Of a stretch of DNA of 64,000 nucleotides, positions 1-13,187 are shown piece by piece. Position 1 is the stretch's first letter. Each line of letters opens with the position of its first letter. Location: the NCBI RefSeq assembly GCF_036226505.1, contig NZ_CP108484.1, positions 5,518,001-5,582,000 on the forward strand, given 5' to 3'. The notes under the pieces were generated by a model. It saw only the letters and a list, made by a program, of their open reading frames with translations. It ran no database searches and was not told the origin of the DNA. This stretch comes from Kitasatospora sp. NBC_01246. GTDB taxonomy: Bacteria > Actinomycetota > Actinomycetes > Streptomycetales > Streptomycetaceae. A program made the position numbers and the translations under genes.

Positions 1-2379
<2,379 letters not shown>

Positions 2380-2411
2380 GCACCGAAGAACATCCGACCC
2401 TCGGTCGGGAA

Positions 2412-2430
2412 CCGGCTCCACCGGAGCCGG
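2412..2430 (+). other. intercistronic hairpin between atpH and atpA
   Basis: An 8-bp perfect inverted repeat (CCGGCTCC / GGAGCCGG, 3-nt loop) lies in the gap upstream of atpA, preceded by a second short repeat (CCGAC / GTCGG) at about 2396–2408. No T-run follows, so it may be a processing or stability element rather than a terminator. This is inference only. Confidence 0.4.
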
Positions 2431-2530
2431 CAAATCGTACGGCCGGTTCGAGAGACCCGGCCGAGAGTCGAATACTTGCGGCCCTCAATGGCGGGCCGAG
2501 GATCGCAAACTAGGAGAGCAGGGAAGCCTG

Positions 2531-4105
2531 ATGGCGGAGCTTACGATCCGTCCGGAGGAAATCCGGGACGCGCTGGCCGACTTTGTCCAGTCGTACCAGC
2601 CGGACGCCGCCTCGCGTGAAGAGGTCGGCACGGTCACTGACGCGGCGGACGGCATCGCCCATGTCGAGGGTCTGCCCTCGGTCATGGCGAACGAGCTGCT
2701 GAAGTTCGAGGACGGCACGCTCGGCCTCGCGCTGAACCTCGACACCCGTGAGATCGGTGTCGTCATCCTCGGTGAGTTCGGCGGCATCGAGGAGGGCCAG
2801 ACGGTGCGCCGCACCGGCGAGGTCCTCTCCGTGCCGGTCGGCGACGGCTACCTCGGCCGCGTCGTGGACCCGCTGGGCAACGCGATCGACGGTCTGGGCG
2901 ACATCGCCTCCACCGGCCGTCGCGCCCTGGAGCTGCAGGCCCCCGGCGTCATGGTCCGCAAGTCGGTCCACGAGCCGATGCAGACCGGTATCAAGGCCAT
3001 CGACGCGATGACCCCGATCGGCCGCGGCCAGCGTCAGCTGATCATCGGCGACCGCCAGACCGGCAAGACCGCGGTGGCGATCGACACGATCATCAACCAG
3101 CGCGACAACTGGCGCTCGGGCGACCCGAAGAAGCAGGTCCGCTGCATCTACGTCGCCGTGGGCCAGAAGGGCTCCACCATCGCGTCCGTGCGTGGCGCCC
3201 TGGAGGAGGCCGGCGCGCTGGAGTACACCACGATCGTGGCTGCTCCCGCCTCCGACCCGGCCGGCTTCAAGTACCTCGCCCCGTACACCGGTTCGGCCAT
3301 CGGCCAGGAGTGGATGTACGACGGCAAGCACGTCCTCATCATCTTCGACGACCTGTCGAAGCAGGCCGAGGCGTACCGCTCCGTGTCGCTGCTGCTCCGT
3401 CGTCCGCCGGGCCGCGAGGCCTACCCGGGTGACGTCTTCTACCTGCACTCCCGCCTGCTGGAGCGCTGCGCGAAGCTCTCCGACGAGCTGGGCGCCGGCT
3501 CGATGACCGGTCTGCCGATCATCGAGACCAAGGCCAACGACGTCTCGGCGTACATCCCGACCAACGTCATCTCGATCACCGACGGCCAGTGCTTCCTGGA
3601 GTCCGACCTGTTCAACGCCGGCATCCGCCCGGCCGTGAACGTCGGTATCTCGGTCTCCCGCGTCGGTGGTTCGGCCCAGATCAAGGCCATGAAGTCGGTC
3701 GCCGGCCGTCTGCGTCTGGACCTCGCCCAGTACCGTGAGCTGGAGGCCTTCGCCGGCTTCGGTTCCGACCTGGACGCGGCCTCCAAGGCCCAGCTGGAGC
3801 GCGGTGCGCGCATGGTCGAGCTGCTCAAGCAGGGCCAGTACCAGCCGTTCCCGGTCGAGGAGCAGGTCGTCTCCATCTGGGCCGGCACCACCGGCAAGCT
3901 GGACGACGTCCCGGTCGCGGAGATCCGCCGCTTCGAGCGCGAGTTCCTGGACCACCTGCGCCTTCAGCACAAGAACCTGCTGGCCGGCATCGTCGAGACC
4001 TCCAAGCTGGAGGACGGCACCATCGACGCGCTGACCTCCGCGATCGAGGCCTTCAAGCAGGGCTACACCACGGCTGACGGCAAGCTGCTCTCCGAGCAGG
4101 CCTGA
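2531..4105 (+). CDS. atpA: F1Fo ATP synthase subunit alpha
   Basis: 524-residue alpha subunit of the F1 head; it binds non-catalytic nucleotide and forms the alpha3beta3 hexamer. The start chosen is ATG 2531 ([11 protein letters not shown]), preceded by AGGAGAGCAGGG; the reading frame is open further upstream but that part is not family-like. The P-loop is GDRQTGKT at residues 173–180. The N-terminal beta-barrel, central nucleotide-binding domain and C-terminal helical domain are all present and full length. It sits between atpH and atpG as in other bacteria. Confidence 0.98.
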   Translation: MAELTIRPEEIRDALADFVQSYQPDAASREEVGTVTDAADGIAHVEGLPSVMANELLKFEDGTLGLALNLDTREIGVVILGEFGGIEEGQTVRRTGEVLSVPVGDGYLGRVVDPLGNAIDGLGDIASTGRRALELQAPGVMVRKSVHEPMQTGIKAIDAMTPIGRGQRQLIIGDRQTGKTAVAIDTIINQRDNWRSGDPKKQVRCIYVAVGQKGSTIASVRGALEEAGALEYTTIVAAPASDPAGFKYLAPYTGSAIGQEWMYDGKHVLIIFDDLSKQAEAYRSVSLLLRRPPGREAYPGDVFYLHSRLLERCAKLSDELGAGSMTGLPIIETKANDVSAYIPTNVISITDGQCFLESDLFNAGIRPAVNVGISVSRVGGSAQIKAMKSVAGRLRLDLAQYRELEAFAGFGSDLDAASKAQLERGARMVELLKQGQYQPFPVEEQVVSIWAGTTGKLDDVPVAEIRRFEREFLDHLRLQHKNLLAGIVETSKLEDGTIDALTSAIEAFKQGYTTADGKLLSEQA

Positions 4106-4137
4106 GTCCGGTAGCGAGGGAAAGGACGTAACGACCC

Positions 4138-6500
<2,363 letters not shown>

Positions 6501-6527
6501 TCGCGTCCGGTAGCAGCCGAGTGTGAT

Positions 6528-6567
6528 CGTGAGGGGTGGGCCCCAGCCCTGGGACCCACCCCTCACG
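6528..6567 (+). terminator. hairpin between atpD and atpC
   Basis: Perfect 13-bp outer stem (CGTGAGGGGTGGG / CCCACCCCTCACG) with a further 5-bp inner pairing (CCCAG / CTGGG). No long T-run follows, which is usual for streptomycete terminators. It lies inside the ATPase operon, so it may lower transcription of atpC relative to the other subunits. Confidence 0.65.
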
Positions 6568-6686
6568 TCGCACCGGCTGTGATTCCGGTCAAATCCGTGC
6601 CGCCGGTTTCATGCCGGGGGCGCGGGCCCGTTATTCTTACCGAAACTCCCGAGTAATCGGGGGTTGCATGAGCCTAGGAGCCCACG

Positions 6687-7070
6687 TTGGCTGAGCTGCA
6701 CGTCGAGCTGGTCGCAGCCGACCGCAAGGTGTGGTCCGGTGCGGCCACCATCGTCGTCGCCCGTACGGCCTCCGGTGACACCGGCATCATGCCGGGGCAC
6801 ACCCCGGTGCTGAGCGTGCTGGAGACCGGTCCGGTCACCATCCGCACCGTGGACGGCGGCACCGTGATCGCCGCTGTGCACGGCGGCTTCATCTCCTTCG
6901 CCGACAACAAGCTGTCTCTGCTCGCGGAGATCGCCGAGCTGGCGGACGAGATCGACGTCGCGCGCGCCGAGCGTGCACTGGAGAAGGCACAGTCGGACCT
7001 GGACGAGCACGCCGAGCGACGCGCCGAGGTGCGTCTGTTCGCGGCGCGCGGTCTCAAGGCCCACGCCTGA
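6687..7070 (+). CDS. atpC: F1Fo ATP synthase subunit epsilon
   Basis: 127-residue epsilon subunit, which couples the rotor to F1 and can inhibit ATP hydrolysis. The N-terminal beta-sandwich begins AELHVELVAADRKVWSGAATIVVART, and GIMPGHTPVL is a strongly conserved segment; a C-terminal helical hairpin follows. The start is TTG 6687, six bases after AGGAG (6676–6680). The nearby ATG 6668 is in another frame, so the rare TTG start is well supported. The gap from atpD (186 nt) is the largest in the operon and contains a hairpin. Confidence 0.95.
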   Translation: MAELHVELVAADRKVWSGAATIVVARTASGDTGIMPGHTPVLSVLETGPVTIRTVDGGTVIAAVHGGFISFADNKLSLLAEIAELADEIDVARAERALEKAQSDLDEHAERRAEVRLFAARGLKAHA

Positions 7071-7102
7071 GTGCGCCGGACCCTCGCTTAGCGGGGTCGA
7101 CC

Positions 7103-7142
7103 GACGGTCCCGGGGACGCGTGAGCGTGACCCCGGGACTGTC
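7103..7142 (+). terminator. terminator after atpC
   Basis: Inverted repeat with a 9-bp perfect core (GTCCCGGGG / CCCCGGGAC), extended by GAC/GTC and an inner ACGC-GTGA-GCGT hairpin. It follows atpC by 33 nt and probably ends the ATPase transcript before the DUF2550 gene. Confidence 0.65.
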
Positions 7143-7218
7143 GTCTCAGTTGGTAGGTCAACGCGGTCGCCTGATACGACCGATACGGGGAACGCGGGTA
7201 GCGAGGAGGTAGGTGAGC

Positions 7219-7719
7219 ATGGTCCTCGCCCTTGTGGTGTGCGCGGCGGTCGTTGCGCTGGGCGTGATCGGCCTGGTGGCATTCGCGGTACGGCGCCGTG
7301 TGATCCAGCGGGTCGGCGGAACGTTCGATTGCAGTTACCGGCTCAAAATGCCCGCCGACGCCTCGACGCAGCCCGACCTCGACGAGAACGGCAAACCCAC
7401 CTCGGCCCCGGTCCCCCAGACCGATGGCAAGGGGTGGGTTTTTGGTATCGGGCGCTACAGCGGTGACTCGATCGAGTGGTTCCGGGTCTTCTCGTACGCC
7501 CCGCGCCCGCGCCGGGTGCTCCCCCGCCGGGAGATCGAGGTGCTCGGCCGGCGCTACCCCGAGGGCCAGGAGGAGCTGGCGCTGCTCTCCGGCTCGGTCG
7601 TGCTCCGCTGCCTGCACAACGGCGCCCCGCTGGAGCTGGCGATGAGCGACGACGCCCTGACCGGCTTCCTCGCCTGGCTCGAAGCCGCCCCGCCCGGGCA
7701 GAGGGTGAATGTCGCGTAG
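7219..7719 (+). CDS. DUF2550 family membrane protein
   Basis: 166-residue protein with one N-terminal membrane helix (LALVVCAAVVALGVIGLVAFAVRRRVI) and a cytoplasmic domain containing FDCSYR, GWVFGIGRYSGDSIEWFRVFS and RPRRVLPRREIEVLGRR, the pattern of DUF2550, an actinobacterial family found next to ATP synthase operons. Function is unknown. ATG 7219 is preferred over GTG 7213 because GAGGAGGT at 7203–7210 is 8 nt from the ATG but only 2 nt from the GTG. The last residues and the stop codon lie inside the first copy of a 65-bp tandem repeat, so the C-terminus may have been set by repeat spread. Confidence 0.88.
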   Translation: MVLALVVCAAVVALGVIGLVAFAVRRRVIQRVGGTFDCSYRLKMPADASTQPDLDENGKPTSAPVPQTDGKGWVFGIGRYSGDSIEWFRVFSYAPRPRRVLPRREIEVLGRRYPEGQEELALLSGSVVLRCLHNGAPLELAMSDDALTGFLAWLEAAPPGQRVNVA

Positions 7720-7935
7720 CGACGAGACCCTCGGGTTGGGGGCACCTCCCGGCCGGAGGCTGGGGGAGGGTGAATGTCGCGTAGCGACGACACGCTCGGG
7801 TTGGGGGCACCTCCCGGCCGGAGGCTGGGGGAGGGTGAATGTCGCGTAGCGACGAGACCCTCGGGTTGGGGGCACCTCCCGGCCGGAGGCTGGGGGAGGG
7901 TGAATGTCGCGTAGCGACGAGACCCTCGGGCCGGG
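7701..7935. repeat. 65-bp tandem repeat, three full copies plus a partial fourth
   Basis: Copies begin (TGAATGTCGCG) at 7706, 7771, 7836 and 7901, exactly 65 bp apart. Copies differ at only a few bases (GAGACCC against CACGC in copy 2). Each unit holds a small palindrome GTCGC-GTA-GCGAC and a GGGGGCACCTCCCGGCCGGAGG segment that can fold. The first copy covers the stop codon of the DUF2550 gene. The array ends just before the promoter of the adenosyltransferase gene. Confidence 0.95.
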
Positions 7936-7937
7936 GG

Positions 7938-7967
7938 TTAACGCGGCCTAACCCGGCTCGCTAGGCT
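7938..7967 (+). promoter_or_regulatory. probable leaderless promoter of the adenosyltransferase gene
   Basis: TTAACG (7938–7943) and TAGGCT (7962–7967) are separated by 18 bp, and the ATG at 7975 lies 7 nt after the -10 box, so transcription would begin at or next to the start codon. No ribosome-binding site precedes the ATG, which supports a leaderless mRNA. Confidence 0.6.
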
Positions 7968-7974
7968 GGGCGGC

Positions 7975-8547
7975 ATGGTCAATCTGACGCGCATCTACAC
8001 CCGTACCGGCGACGACGGCACCACCGCGCTCGGTGACATGAGCCGCACGACCAAGACCGACCCGCGCCTGATCGCGTACGCCGACACCAACGAGGCCAAC
8101 GCCGCGATCGGCGTGGCGATCGCCGCCGGAGGCCTCGCCGAGGACGTCACCGCGGTGCTCGTCCGGGTGCAGAACGACCTCTTCGACGTCGGCGCGGACC
8201 TGGCCACCCCGGTGGTGGAGGACCCGAAGTACCCGCCGCTGCGGGTGCTGCAGTCCTACATCGACAAGCTGGAGTCGGACTGCGACCACTACCTGGAGTC
8301 GCTGGAGAAGCTGCGCAGCTTCATCCTCCCCGGCGGCACCGTCGGCGCGGCCCACCTGCACCTGGCCTGCACGGTGGTGCGGCGGGCCGAGCGGGCCACC
8401 TGGGCGGCGATCGAGGAGCACGGGGACACCGTGAACCCGCTGACCGCCAAGTACCTCAACCGGCTGTCCGACCTGCTGTTCATCCTGGCCCGGGCGGCCA
8501 ACAAGGAGCGTGGCGACGTGCTCTGGGTGCCGGGCGAGAACCGCTGA
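7975..8547 (+). CDS. cob(I)alamin adenosyltransferase, PduO type
   Basis: 190-residue enzyme that transfers the adenosyl group of ATP to cob(I)alamin to make coenzyme B12. The PduO/MMAB-type ATP-binding motif TRTGDDGTTALGD lies at the N-terminus, and a C-terminal helical part contains the family segment LNRLSDLLFILAR. The start is ATG 7975 with a leaderless-type promoter. Its product would serve the B12-dependent mutase IcmA encoded at 40.5 kb and other mutases. A strong hairpin lies just after the stop. Confidence 0.93.
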   Translation: MVNLTRIYTRTGDDGTTALGDMSRTTKTDPRLIAYADTNEANAAIGVAIAAGGLAEDVTAVLVRVQNDLFDVGADLATPVVEDPKYPPLRVLQSYIDKLESDCDHYLESLEKLRSFILPGGTVGAAHLHLACTVVRRAERATWAAIEEHGDTVNPLTAKYLNRLSDLLFILARAANKERGDVLWVPGENR

Positions 8548-8551
8548 GCCG

Positions 8552-8589
8552 ACCGCCCCGCCGACCGCCCCGCCGGTCGGCGGGGCGGT
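8552..8589. terminator. bidirectional terminator
   Basis: Perfect 15-bp stem (ACCGCCCCGCCGACC / GGTCGGCGGGGCGGT) with an 8-nt loop between the convergent adenosyltransferase and membrane-protein genes. Confidence 0.8.
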
Positions 8590-8610
8590 GGGGCGTCCGG
8601 CGGCGGGCCG

Positions 8611-9201
8611 CTACTGCTGCTGGGGGATCTTCCAGCCGACCACGTGCCCGTCCTCGACGATCGCGCCGGCCGGCGCCTCCTTGGGCCAGAGCGAGTAGCA
8701 GCCGGCCACGATCACGTTGATCCCGGCCGCCATGCCCAGCCGCAGGTACCAGCCGGTGAAGGTGCCGAAGTCGGCGGCGCCGTCGGAGAGCGGGACGAGC
8801 GCGGTGATCAGCGCCAGGGTGATGGCGGCCGAGACCACGGTGCGGCGGCAGAACTCCCACTCGTGGCGGGTCCGCGCGGGCCCGTACTTGGGGGCGCCCT
8901 TGGGCTTGGGGCCGCCGGCGAAGCGGTACTGGAAGTGCCGGTCGGCCCAGCGGACCAGGGACGGCCCGAAGCCGATCGAGAAGCCCGCGTAGCTCGCGGC
9001 CAGCGCGTGCGTCCAGCTCGCGGTGGCGCCGCCGCGCAGGTCGAGCACGGTGAGCACGAAGAGCGTGAGGTCCACCACCGGCAGGCCGACCAGCAGCGCG
9101 GTGCTCACCCCGCGCAGCCGCAGCAGGTAGCGGGTGGCGAGCCCGAGGGCGAGGAGCACCCAGAAGGCGACCTCGGCCCCGATGACGAGGGTGACGATCA
9201 T
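8611..9201 (-). CDS. integral membrane protein of unknown function
   Basis: 196-residue protein with about four hydrophobic segments: residues about 3–25, 35–55, a less hydrophobic one near 60–80, and two in the C-terminal half (TVVSAAITLALITALVPL and WYLRLGMAAGINVIVAGCYSLW). A basic loop (GGPKPKGAPKYGPARTRHEWEF) joins the halves. No recognised catalytic motif. ATG 9201 is chosen because GGGAG precedes it and it begins the first hydrophobic segment. It is divergent from the two-component system at 9360, with 158 nt between, so shared regulation is possible but not shown. Confidence 0.75.
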   Translation of the reverse strand: MIVTLVIGAEVAFWVLLALGLATRYLLRLRGVSTALLVGLPVVDLTLFVLTVLDLRGGATASWTHALAASYAGFSIGFGPSLVRWADRHFQYRFAGGPKPKGAPKYGPARTRHEWEFCRRTVVSAAITLALITALVPLSDGAADFGTFTGWYLRLGMAAGINVIVAGCYSLWPKEAPAGAIVEDGHVVGWKIPQQQ

Positions 9202-9359
9202 GGTGACTCCCGGACTTCTCGGCGGTACCCCCCCAGCCTTGCCGCCCGGGGCGCCCCCGTCGTCGTCGCCGATGCCGAACCGGGCCTGCACCTTTCGATG
9301 TACGGCGGCTCCTCCCTGGACCGGAGCCGGGGGCCGGCCGGGGATGATCTGATGGGGGA

Positions 9360-10571
9360 GTGCGCAGACCGACACTCACCCCGTGGCAGGAGGACCGGGC
9401 GATCGCCCTCTTCGGGCTGGTCGGCGGGCTGGTGCTGATCGCGTCCAAGGTCTACGACCACTCCTCGGCCGTGCCGCGCTGGCTGGTGCTGCCGCCGCTG
9501 CTGGTCACGGCCGCGCTGGAGCTGTTCCGGCGCACCCGCCCGATCCTGACGGTGACGCTCGGCGGGGCGGTCTTCGCGGCGAGCATCTTCAGCGGTGCGC
9601 TGATCGCGACCACCATCATGTACACCGACCTGCTCTACGCGGCGGTGGTCTACGGGCGCCCGCGGATGTCCCGCGTCCTGCACCTGTCCGGCGCCGCCTC
9701 GGTGCTCGTCCTGAGCAGCCTGTCCTTCCTGTACAGCGACGCCCCGACGGCGCTGGCCGTCGTGGTGCTCACCTCGCTGATCTTCCTCGGACCGGTGTGG
9801 ACCGGGGACCTGGTGCGCAGGCACCGCGAGGAGGCGGAGAGCCAGCGGCTGCGCGCCGAGCAGACCGCGCTGCTCTCCGAGATGGACCGGCGCGAGGCGG
9901 TGGTCGCCGAACGGGCGCGGATGGCGAGGGAGTTGCACGACGTGGTGGCCAACCACCTGTCGGCCATCGCGATCCACGCCACCGGCGCCCAGTCGGTGGC
10001 CCGGCGCCAGCACCGGACGGCGGAGGATCCGCTGGTGGCGGCGCTGGGGGTGATCCGGGAGAACAGCGTGCAGGGATTGGCCGAAATGCGCCGCATGATC
10101 GGGCTGCTGCGCGACAACGGCGGCGGCGAGGCCGACGCGTCGTACGCCGCGCCCGACCTGGGTGCGGTGGACGCGCTGCTGGCCAAGGCCGGGGACGCCG
10201 GGCGGGCCGTGGGGCTGGAGTTCGAGCTCGCGGAGCACGGCGAGCGCGGGGAGCCGGCGGTGCCGGTCGGGCTGGCGGCGTACCGGATCGTGCAGGAGTC
10301 GCTCACCAACGCGCTCAAGCACGCCGGCCCGGGCCGGGTGCACGTCCTGCTGGAGTACCTTTCGCAGGAGCTGCGGATCACCGTGGACAGCCCGTACCGC
10401 ACCGACGTGGGCCGGGAGCTGCCCGGCGCCCGGGCGGGGATGGTGGGCATGCGGGAACGGGCCGGGCTGCTCGGTGGCAGCTTCGAGGCCGGTCCGGTCG
10501 GGGACCGCTGGACAGTACGGGCGGTGCTGCCGCGGGAGCCGGTGGCGGTGGAAGGGGAGCGGCGGGCATGA
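9360..10571 (+). CDS. two-component sensor histidine kinase, HisKA_3/NarL type
   Basis: 403-residue membrane sensor kinase. Roughly five hydrophobic segments occupy residues 15–150, then a coiled linker, a HisKA_3 dimerisation domain with phospho-acceptor His193 in RELHDVVANHLSA, and a HATPase_c domain (QESLTNALKHA; G-rich GMVGMRERAGLLGG). It would phosphorylate the response regulator encoded next, which overlaps by ATGA. The GTG start at 9360 directly follows GGGGGA with almost no spacer, so it may be leaderless. The signal is unknown; the lack of an extracellular domain suggests sensing within or at the membrane. Confidence 0.92.
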   Translation: MRRPTLTPWQEDRAIALFGLVGGLVLIASKVYDHSSAVPRWLVLPPLLVTAALELFRRTRPILTVTLGGAVFAASIFSGALIATTIMYTDLLYAAVVYGRPRMSRVLHLSGAASVLVLSSLSFLYSDAPTALAVVVLTSLIFLGPVWTGDLVRRHREEAESQRLRAEQTALLSEMDRREAVVAERARMARELHDVVANHLSAIAIHATGAQSVARRQHRTAEDPLVAALGVIRENSVQGLAEMRRMIGLLRDNGGGEADASYAAPDLGAVDALLAKAGDAGRAVGLEFELAEHGERGEPAVPVGLAAYRIVQESLTNALKHAGPGRVHVLLEYLSQELRITVDSPYRTDVGRELPGARAGMVGMRERAGLLGGSFEAGPVGDRWTVRAVLPREPVAVEGERRA

Positions 10572-11218
10572 CGATTCGGGTGCTGGTGGCCGAGGACCAG
10601 GCGGCCGTCCGGGCGGCGCTGGTGATGATCCTGCGGGCGGAGCCGGACCTGGAGGTGGTCGGGGAGGCCGCGGACGGCGAGGAGGCGGTGCGGCTGGCCC
10701 TGGAACTGCGGCCCGACGTCGTCCTGATGGACGTGCAGATGCCCCGGCTGGACGGCGTCTCGGCGACCGGCCGGGTGGTGGCCGCGGGGGCCGCCCAGGT
10801 GCTGGTGCTGACCACCTTCGACCTGGACGAGTACGTCTACGGCGCGCTGCGGGCCGGCGCGGCCGGCTTCCTGCTGAAGGACCTGGAGGCGGACACCCTG
10901 GTCGAGGGCATCCGCACGGTGGCGCGCGGGGACGGCATGTTGGCGCCCTCGGTGACCAGGCGGCTGATCGGCACCTTCGCCCGCCCCGGCCGCGCGGTCG
11001 GACCCGAGACGCGGGAGTCGGTGTCGGGGCTCACCCCGCGCGAGCGGGAGGTGCTGGCCTGCATCGGCGCGGGGATGTCGAACGGCGAGATCGCCGAGCG
11101 GCTGGAGATGGCCGAGGCGACCACCAAGACGCACGTCAGCCGGATCCTCGCCAAGCTGCGGATGCGCAGCCGGGTGCAGGCGGCGATCCTCGCGCAGGAC
11201 CTCGGTCTGACGATCTGA
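10568..11218 (+). CDS. NarL/FixJ-family response regulator
   Basis: 216-residue DNA-binding response regulator. The receiver domain (residues 1–about 120) has acidic residues at the start (AED), phospho-acceptor Asp55 in VVLMDVQMP, and a Lys in FLLKDLEAD. The LuxR-type helix-turn-helix at the C-terminus contains LTPREREVLACIGAGMSNGEIAERL and TTKTHVSRILAKLRMRSRVQA. It overlaps the kinase gene by four bases, so the two form a cognate pair. Confidence 0.95.
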   Translation: MTIRVLVAEDQAAVRAALVMILRAEPDLEVVGEAADGEEAVRLALELRPDVVLMDVQMPRLDGVSATGRVVAAGAAQVLVLTTFDLDEYVYGALRAGAAGFLLKDLEADTLVEGIRTVARGDGMLAPSVTRRLIGTFARPGRAVGPETRESVSGLTPREREVLACIGAGMSNGEIAERLEMAEATTKTHVSRILAKLRMRSRVQAAILAQDLGLTI

Positions 11219-11401
11219 ACGACGGCCTTCCGGTATCGGGCCAGGTCAGTCGCAGATCACACTCCCGGATGACACCACGGCGGGCGGAAGGGCATTAGAG
11301 TCCGGCGCATGAGCGGCGCGGCTCATGAGCGGGTGACCCCTGCGCTGAGCCGCCTTCAGGGCCCGCCCGCAGGGCGGCGACGGCATCCGGGAGACCCAGC
11401 C

Positions 11402-12271
11402 ATGAGCAACGCGTCCAGCAAGCAGATCGCCGTGATCGGTGCCGGCCTGATGGGTGCCGGTATCGCCCAGGTCTCCGCCCAGGCCGGACACCCGGTGGTG
11501 CTGCGGGACGTCACCGAGGCCGCGCTGCAGCGCGGTGTGGCCGGTATCCGGGCCTCGTACGAGAAGTTCGTCGCCAAGGGCCGGCTGACCGCCGAGGACG
11601 CCGAGGCGGCGCTCGGCCGGATCACCACCACGACGGACCTGGGCGCGGTGGCCGAGGCCGACATCGTGGTCGAGGCGGTCTTCGAGCAGTTGGACGTCAA
11701 GGAAGCCGTCTTCAAGGAGCTCGACAAGCTCGCCAAGGACGGCGCGGTCCTGGCCTCCAACACCTCGGCCATCCCGATCACCCGGATCGCCGCCGCCACC
11801 GGGCGCCCCGAGTCGGTCGTCGGCGTGCACTTCTTCTCGCCGGTGCCGCTGATGCGCCTGGTGGAGCTGGTGCGCGGCTACAAGACCAGCGACGGGACGC
11901 TCGCCACCGCGCGCGCCTTCGCCGAGGGGGTCGGCAAGGAGGTCGTGGTGGTCAACCGCGACGTGGCCGGCTTCGTCACCACCCGCCTGATCATGGCGCT
12001 GGTGGTCGAGGCCGCCAAGCTGTACGAGTCGGGCGTCGCCAGCGCCGAGGACATCGACACCGCCTGCCGGCTCGGTTTCGGACACGCCATGGGCCCGCTG
12101 GAGACCGCCGACCTGACCGGCGTCGACATCCTGCTGCACGCCGCCCGGAACATCTACGCCGAGACCAAGGACGAGAAGTTCGCCGCGCCGGAGATCATGG
12201 CCCGCATGGTCACCGCCGGTGACCTGGGCCGCAAGAGCGGGCAGGGCTTCTACCCGTACCCGGCCAAGTGA
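11402..12271 (+). CDS. 3-hydroxybutyryl-CoA dehydrogenase
   Basis: 289-residue NAD(P)-dependent dehydrogenase interconverting acetoacetyl-CoA and 3-hydroxybutyryl-CoA. An N-terminal Rossmann fold begins IAVIGAGLMGAGIAQ. Further family motifs are SNTSAIPIT, the catalytic His in GVHFFSPVPLM, and C-terminal domain motifs VNRDVAGFVTTRL and GPLETADLTGVD. ATG 11402 is preceded by GGGAG; the open frame further upstream is not family-like. It fits with the thiolase at 29 kb and IcmA at 40.5 kb in C4 acyl-CoA metabolism. A terminator hairpin follows. Confidence 0.94.
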   Translation: MSNASSKQIAVIGAGLMGAGIAQVSAQAGHPVVLRDVTEAALQRGVAGIRASYEKFVAKGRLTAEDAEAALGRITTTTDLGAVAEADIVVEAVFEQLDVKEAVFKELDKLAKDGAVLASNTSAIPITRIAAATGRPESVVGVHFFSPVPLMRLVELVRGYKTSDGTLATARAFAEGVGKEVVVVNRDVAGFVTTRLIMALVVEAAKLYESGVASAEDIDTACRLGFGHAMGPLETADLTGVDILLHAARNIYAETKDEKFAAPEIMARMVTAGDLGRKSGQGFYPYPAK

Positions 12272-12294
12272 CCCGCCGGGGCCGCTGACCGACC

Positions 12295-12324
12295 GGGCCG
12301 TGCGGTCGCAGCACCGTACGGCCC
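12295..12324 (+). terminator. terminator after 3-hydroxybutyryl-CoA dehydrogenase gene
   Basis: 12-bp stem (GGGCCGTGCGGT / ACCGTACGGCCC, one G·U pair) with a 6-nt loop, 24 nt past the stop codon. Confidence 0.7.
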
Positions 12325-12635
12325 ACCTCGCCGGGGGCGGGTGAGTTTCCTCACGCCGGGTGCCGCAGACGGGTGATTTGGGCGGTAATCGAGCGTAGGT
12401 GTGGAGACTTCCTGCGTATATTCCCTCGGACGAGTGAAGTTGCTTCAGATCTGGCCGGAACCAGCAACCTGCGGACCTGGTTCACCGTCAGATGAGGGGG
12501 ACCCGGCCCACGCCGACGATGCTGCGGCCGGCCCGGGCGCGGGGCTCCACGCCCGCCCGGTGGACACCCGATCCGGGCCCGCGCGGCCGGGGCGGAACGA
12601 CCCGTACCAGTGACCGCCAGGCGGAGGAGGAGACC
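12325..12635. other. intergenic region upstream of the STAS gene
   Basis: 311 nt without a convincing gene. It is less GC-rich around 12370–12450 (GCGTATATTCC and GAAGTTGCTTCAG), where a promoter for the STAS gene is likely, but no clear -35/-10 pair stands out. It ends with the ribosome-binding site GGAGGAGGAG. Confidence 0.5.
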
Positions 12636-12980
12636 ATGCGCATCACGGGCGACCAGACGGCGCTGGCCATCGAGGGCCGCCTCGACGTGCGCACCGCCGC
12701 CGACGCGCGGGTCCGGCTGCACCAGGCCGTCGACGGCGGTCGGGGCGACCTCGTACTGGACCTCACCCGGCTGGAGTTCTGGGACGCCACCGGCCTCGGT
12801 GTGATCATGGGGACCCACCGCCGGGCCGGCCGGATCGGCCGCCGGCTGGTGCTGCGCTCCGTCCCGGCGCAGCTCCAGCGCCTGCTGGTGGCCACCCGGC
12901 TGCACCGCATCCTCGCCGTCGAGGGTGTCGTCCCCGAGCCCTACGGTGCCACGCTGCCCGCCCTCGGCCCGGTGCTCTAG
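12636..12980 (+). CDS. STAS-domain protein (anti-anti-sigma factor type)
   Basis: 114-residue single STAS domain. Such proteins bind anti-sigma kinases of the RsbW/SpoIIAB type and are switched off by phosphorylation. The loop that carries the phosphorylated residue in SpoIIAA relatives (DSSG) reads WDATGLGVIMG, so the target would be Thr. A strong GGAGGAGG site precedes ATG 12636. No anti-sigma kinase or sigma factor gene is adjacent; the downstream neighbour is a membrane-anchored P-loop protein, so the partner is unknown. Confidence 0.88.
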   Translation: MRITGDQTALAIEGRLDVRTAADARVRLHQAVDGGRGDLVLDLTRLEFWDATGLGVIMGTHRRAGRIGRRLVLRSVPAQLQRLLVATRLHRILAVEGVVPEPYGATLPALGPVL

Positions 12981-13096
12981 GGCTCCCGCGCGCCCTCCGG
13001 GGAGGGACCGCCCTGCGCGGTCCGGACCGGATGTGCAAGAGTCTGCCGTCAGAAGACGGCCGCCGGGGACAGGACCGGCTCCTTCCCGCCCCGGCG

Positions 13097-13130
13097 GGGT
13101 GGGGGTCCCCCCGGCCGGAGGCAGGGGCGC
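13097..13130. repeat. dispersed relative of the 65-bp repeat core
   Basis: This segment carries GGTGGGGGTCCC and CCCGGCCGGAGGC, closely resembling the GGGGGCACCTCCCGGCCGGAGGCTGGGG part of the array at 7.7–7.9 kb. It lies in the 207-nt gap between the STAS and P-loop protein genes. It can form a stem-loop. Confidence 0.6.
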
Positions 13131-13187
13131 GCCCCCGGTCCGGAACGGCCGTACCGAGTCGTCGGCCGACCAGGGGCGGAGCAGATC

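Noticed and set aside
7701-7935. CRISPR array
   Set aside because: Units are directly adjacent 65-bp tandem copies without variable spacers, and no cas genes are present.
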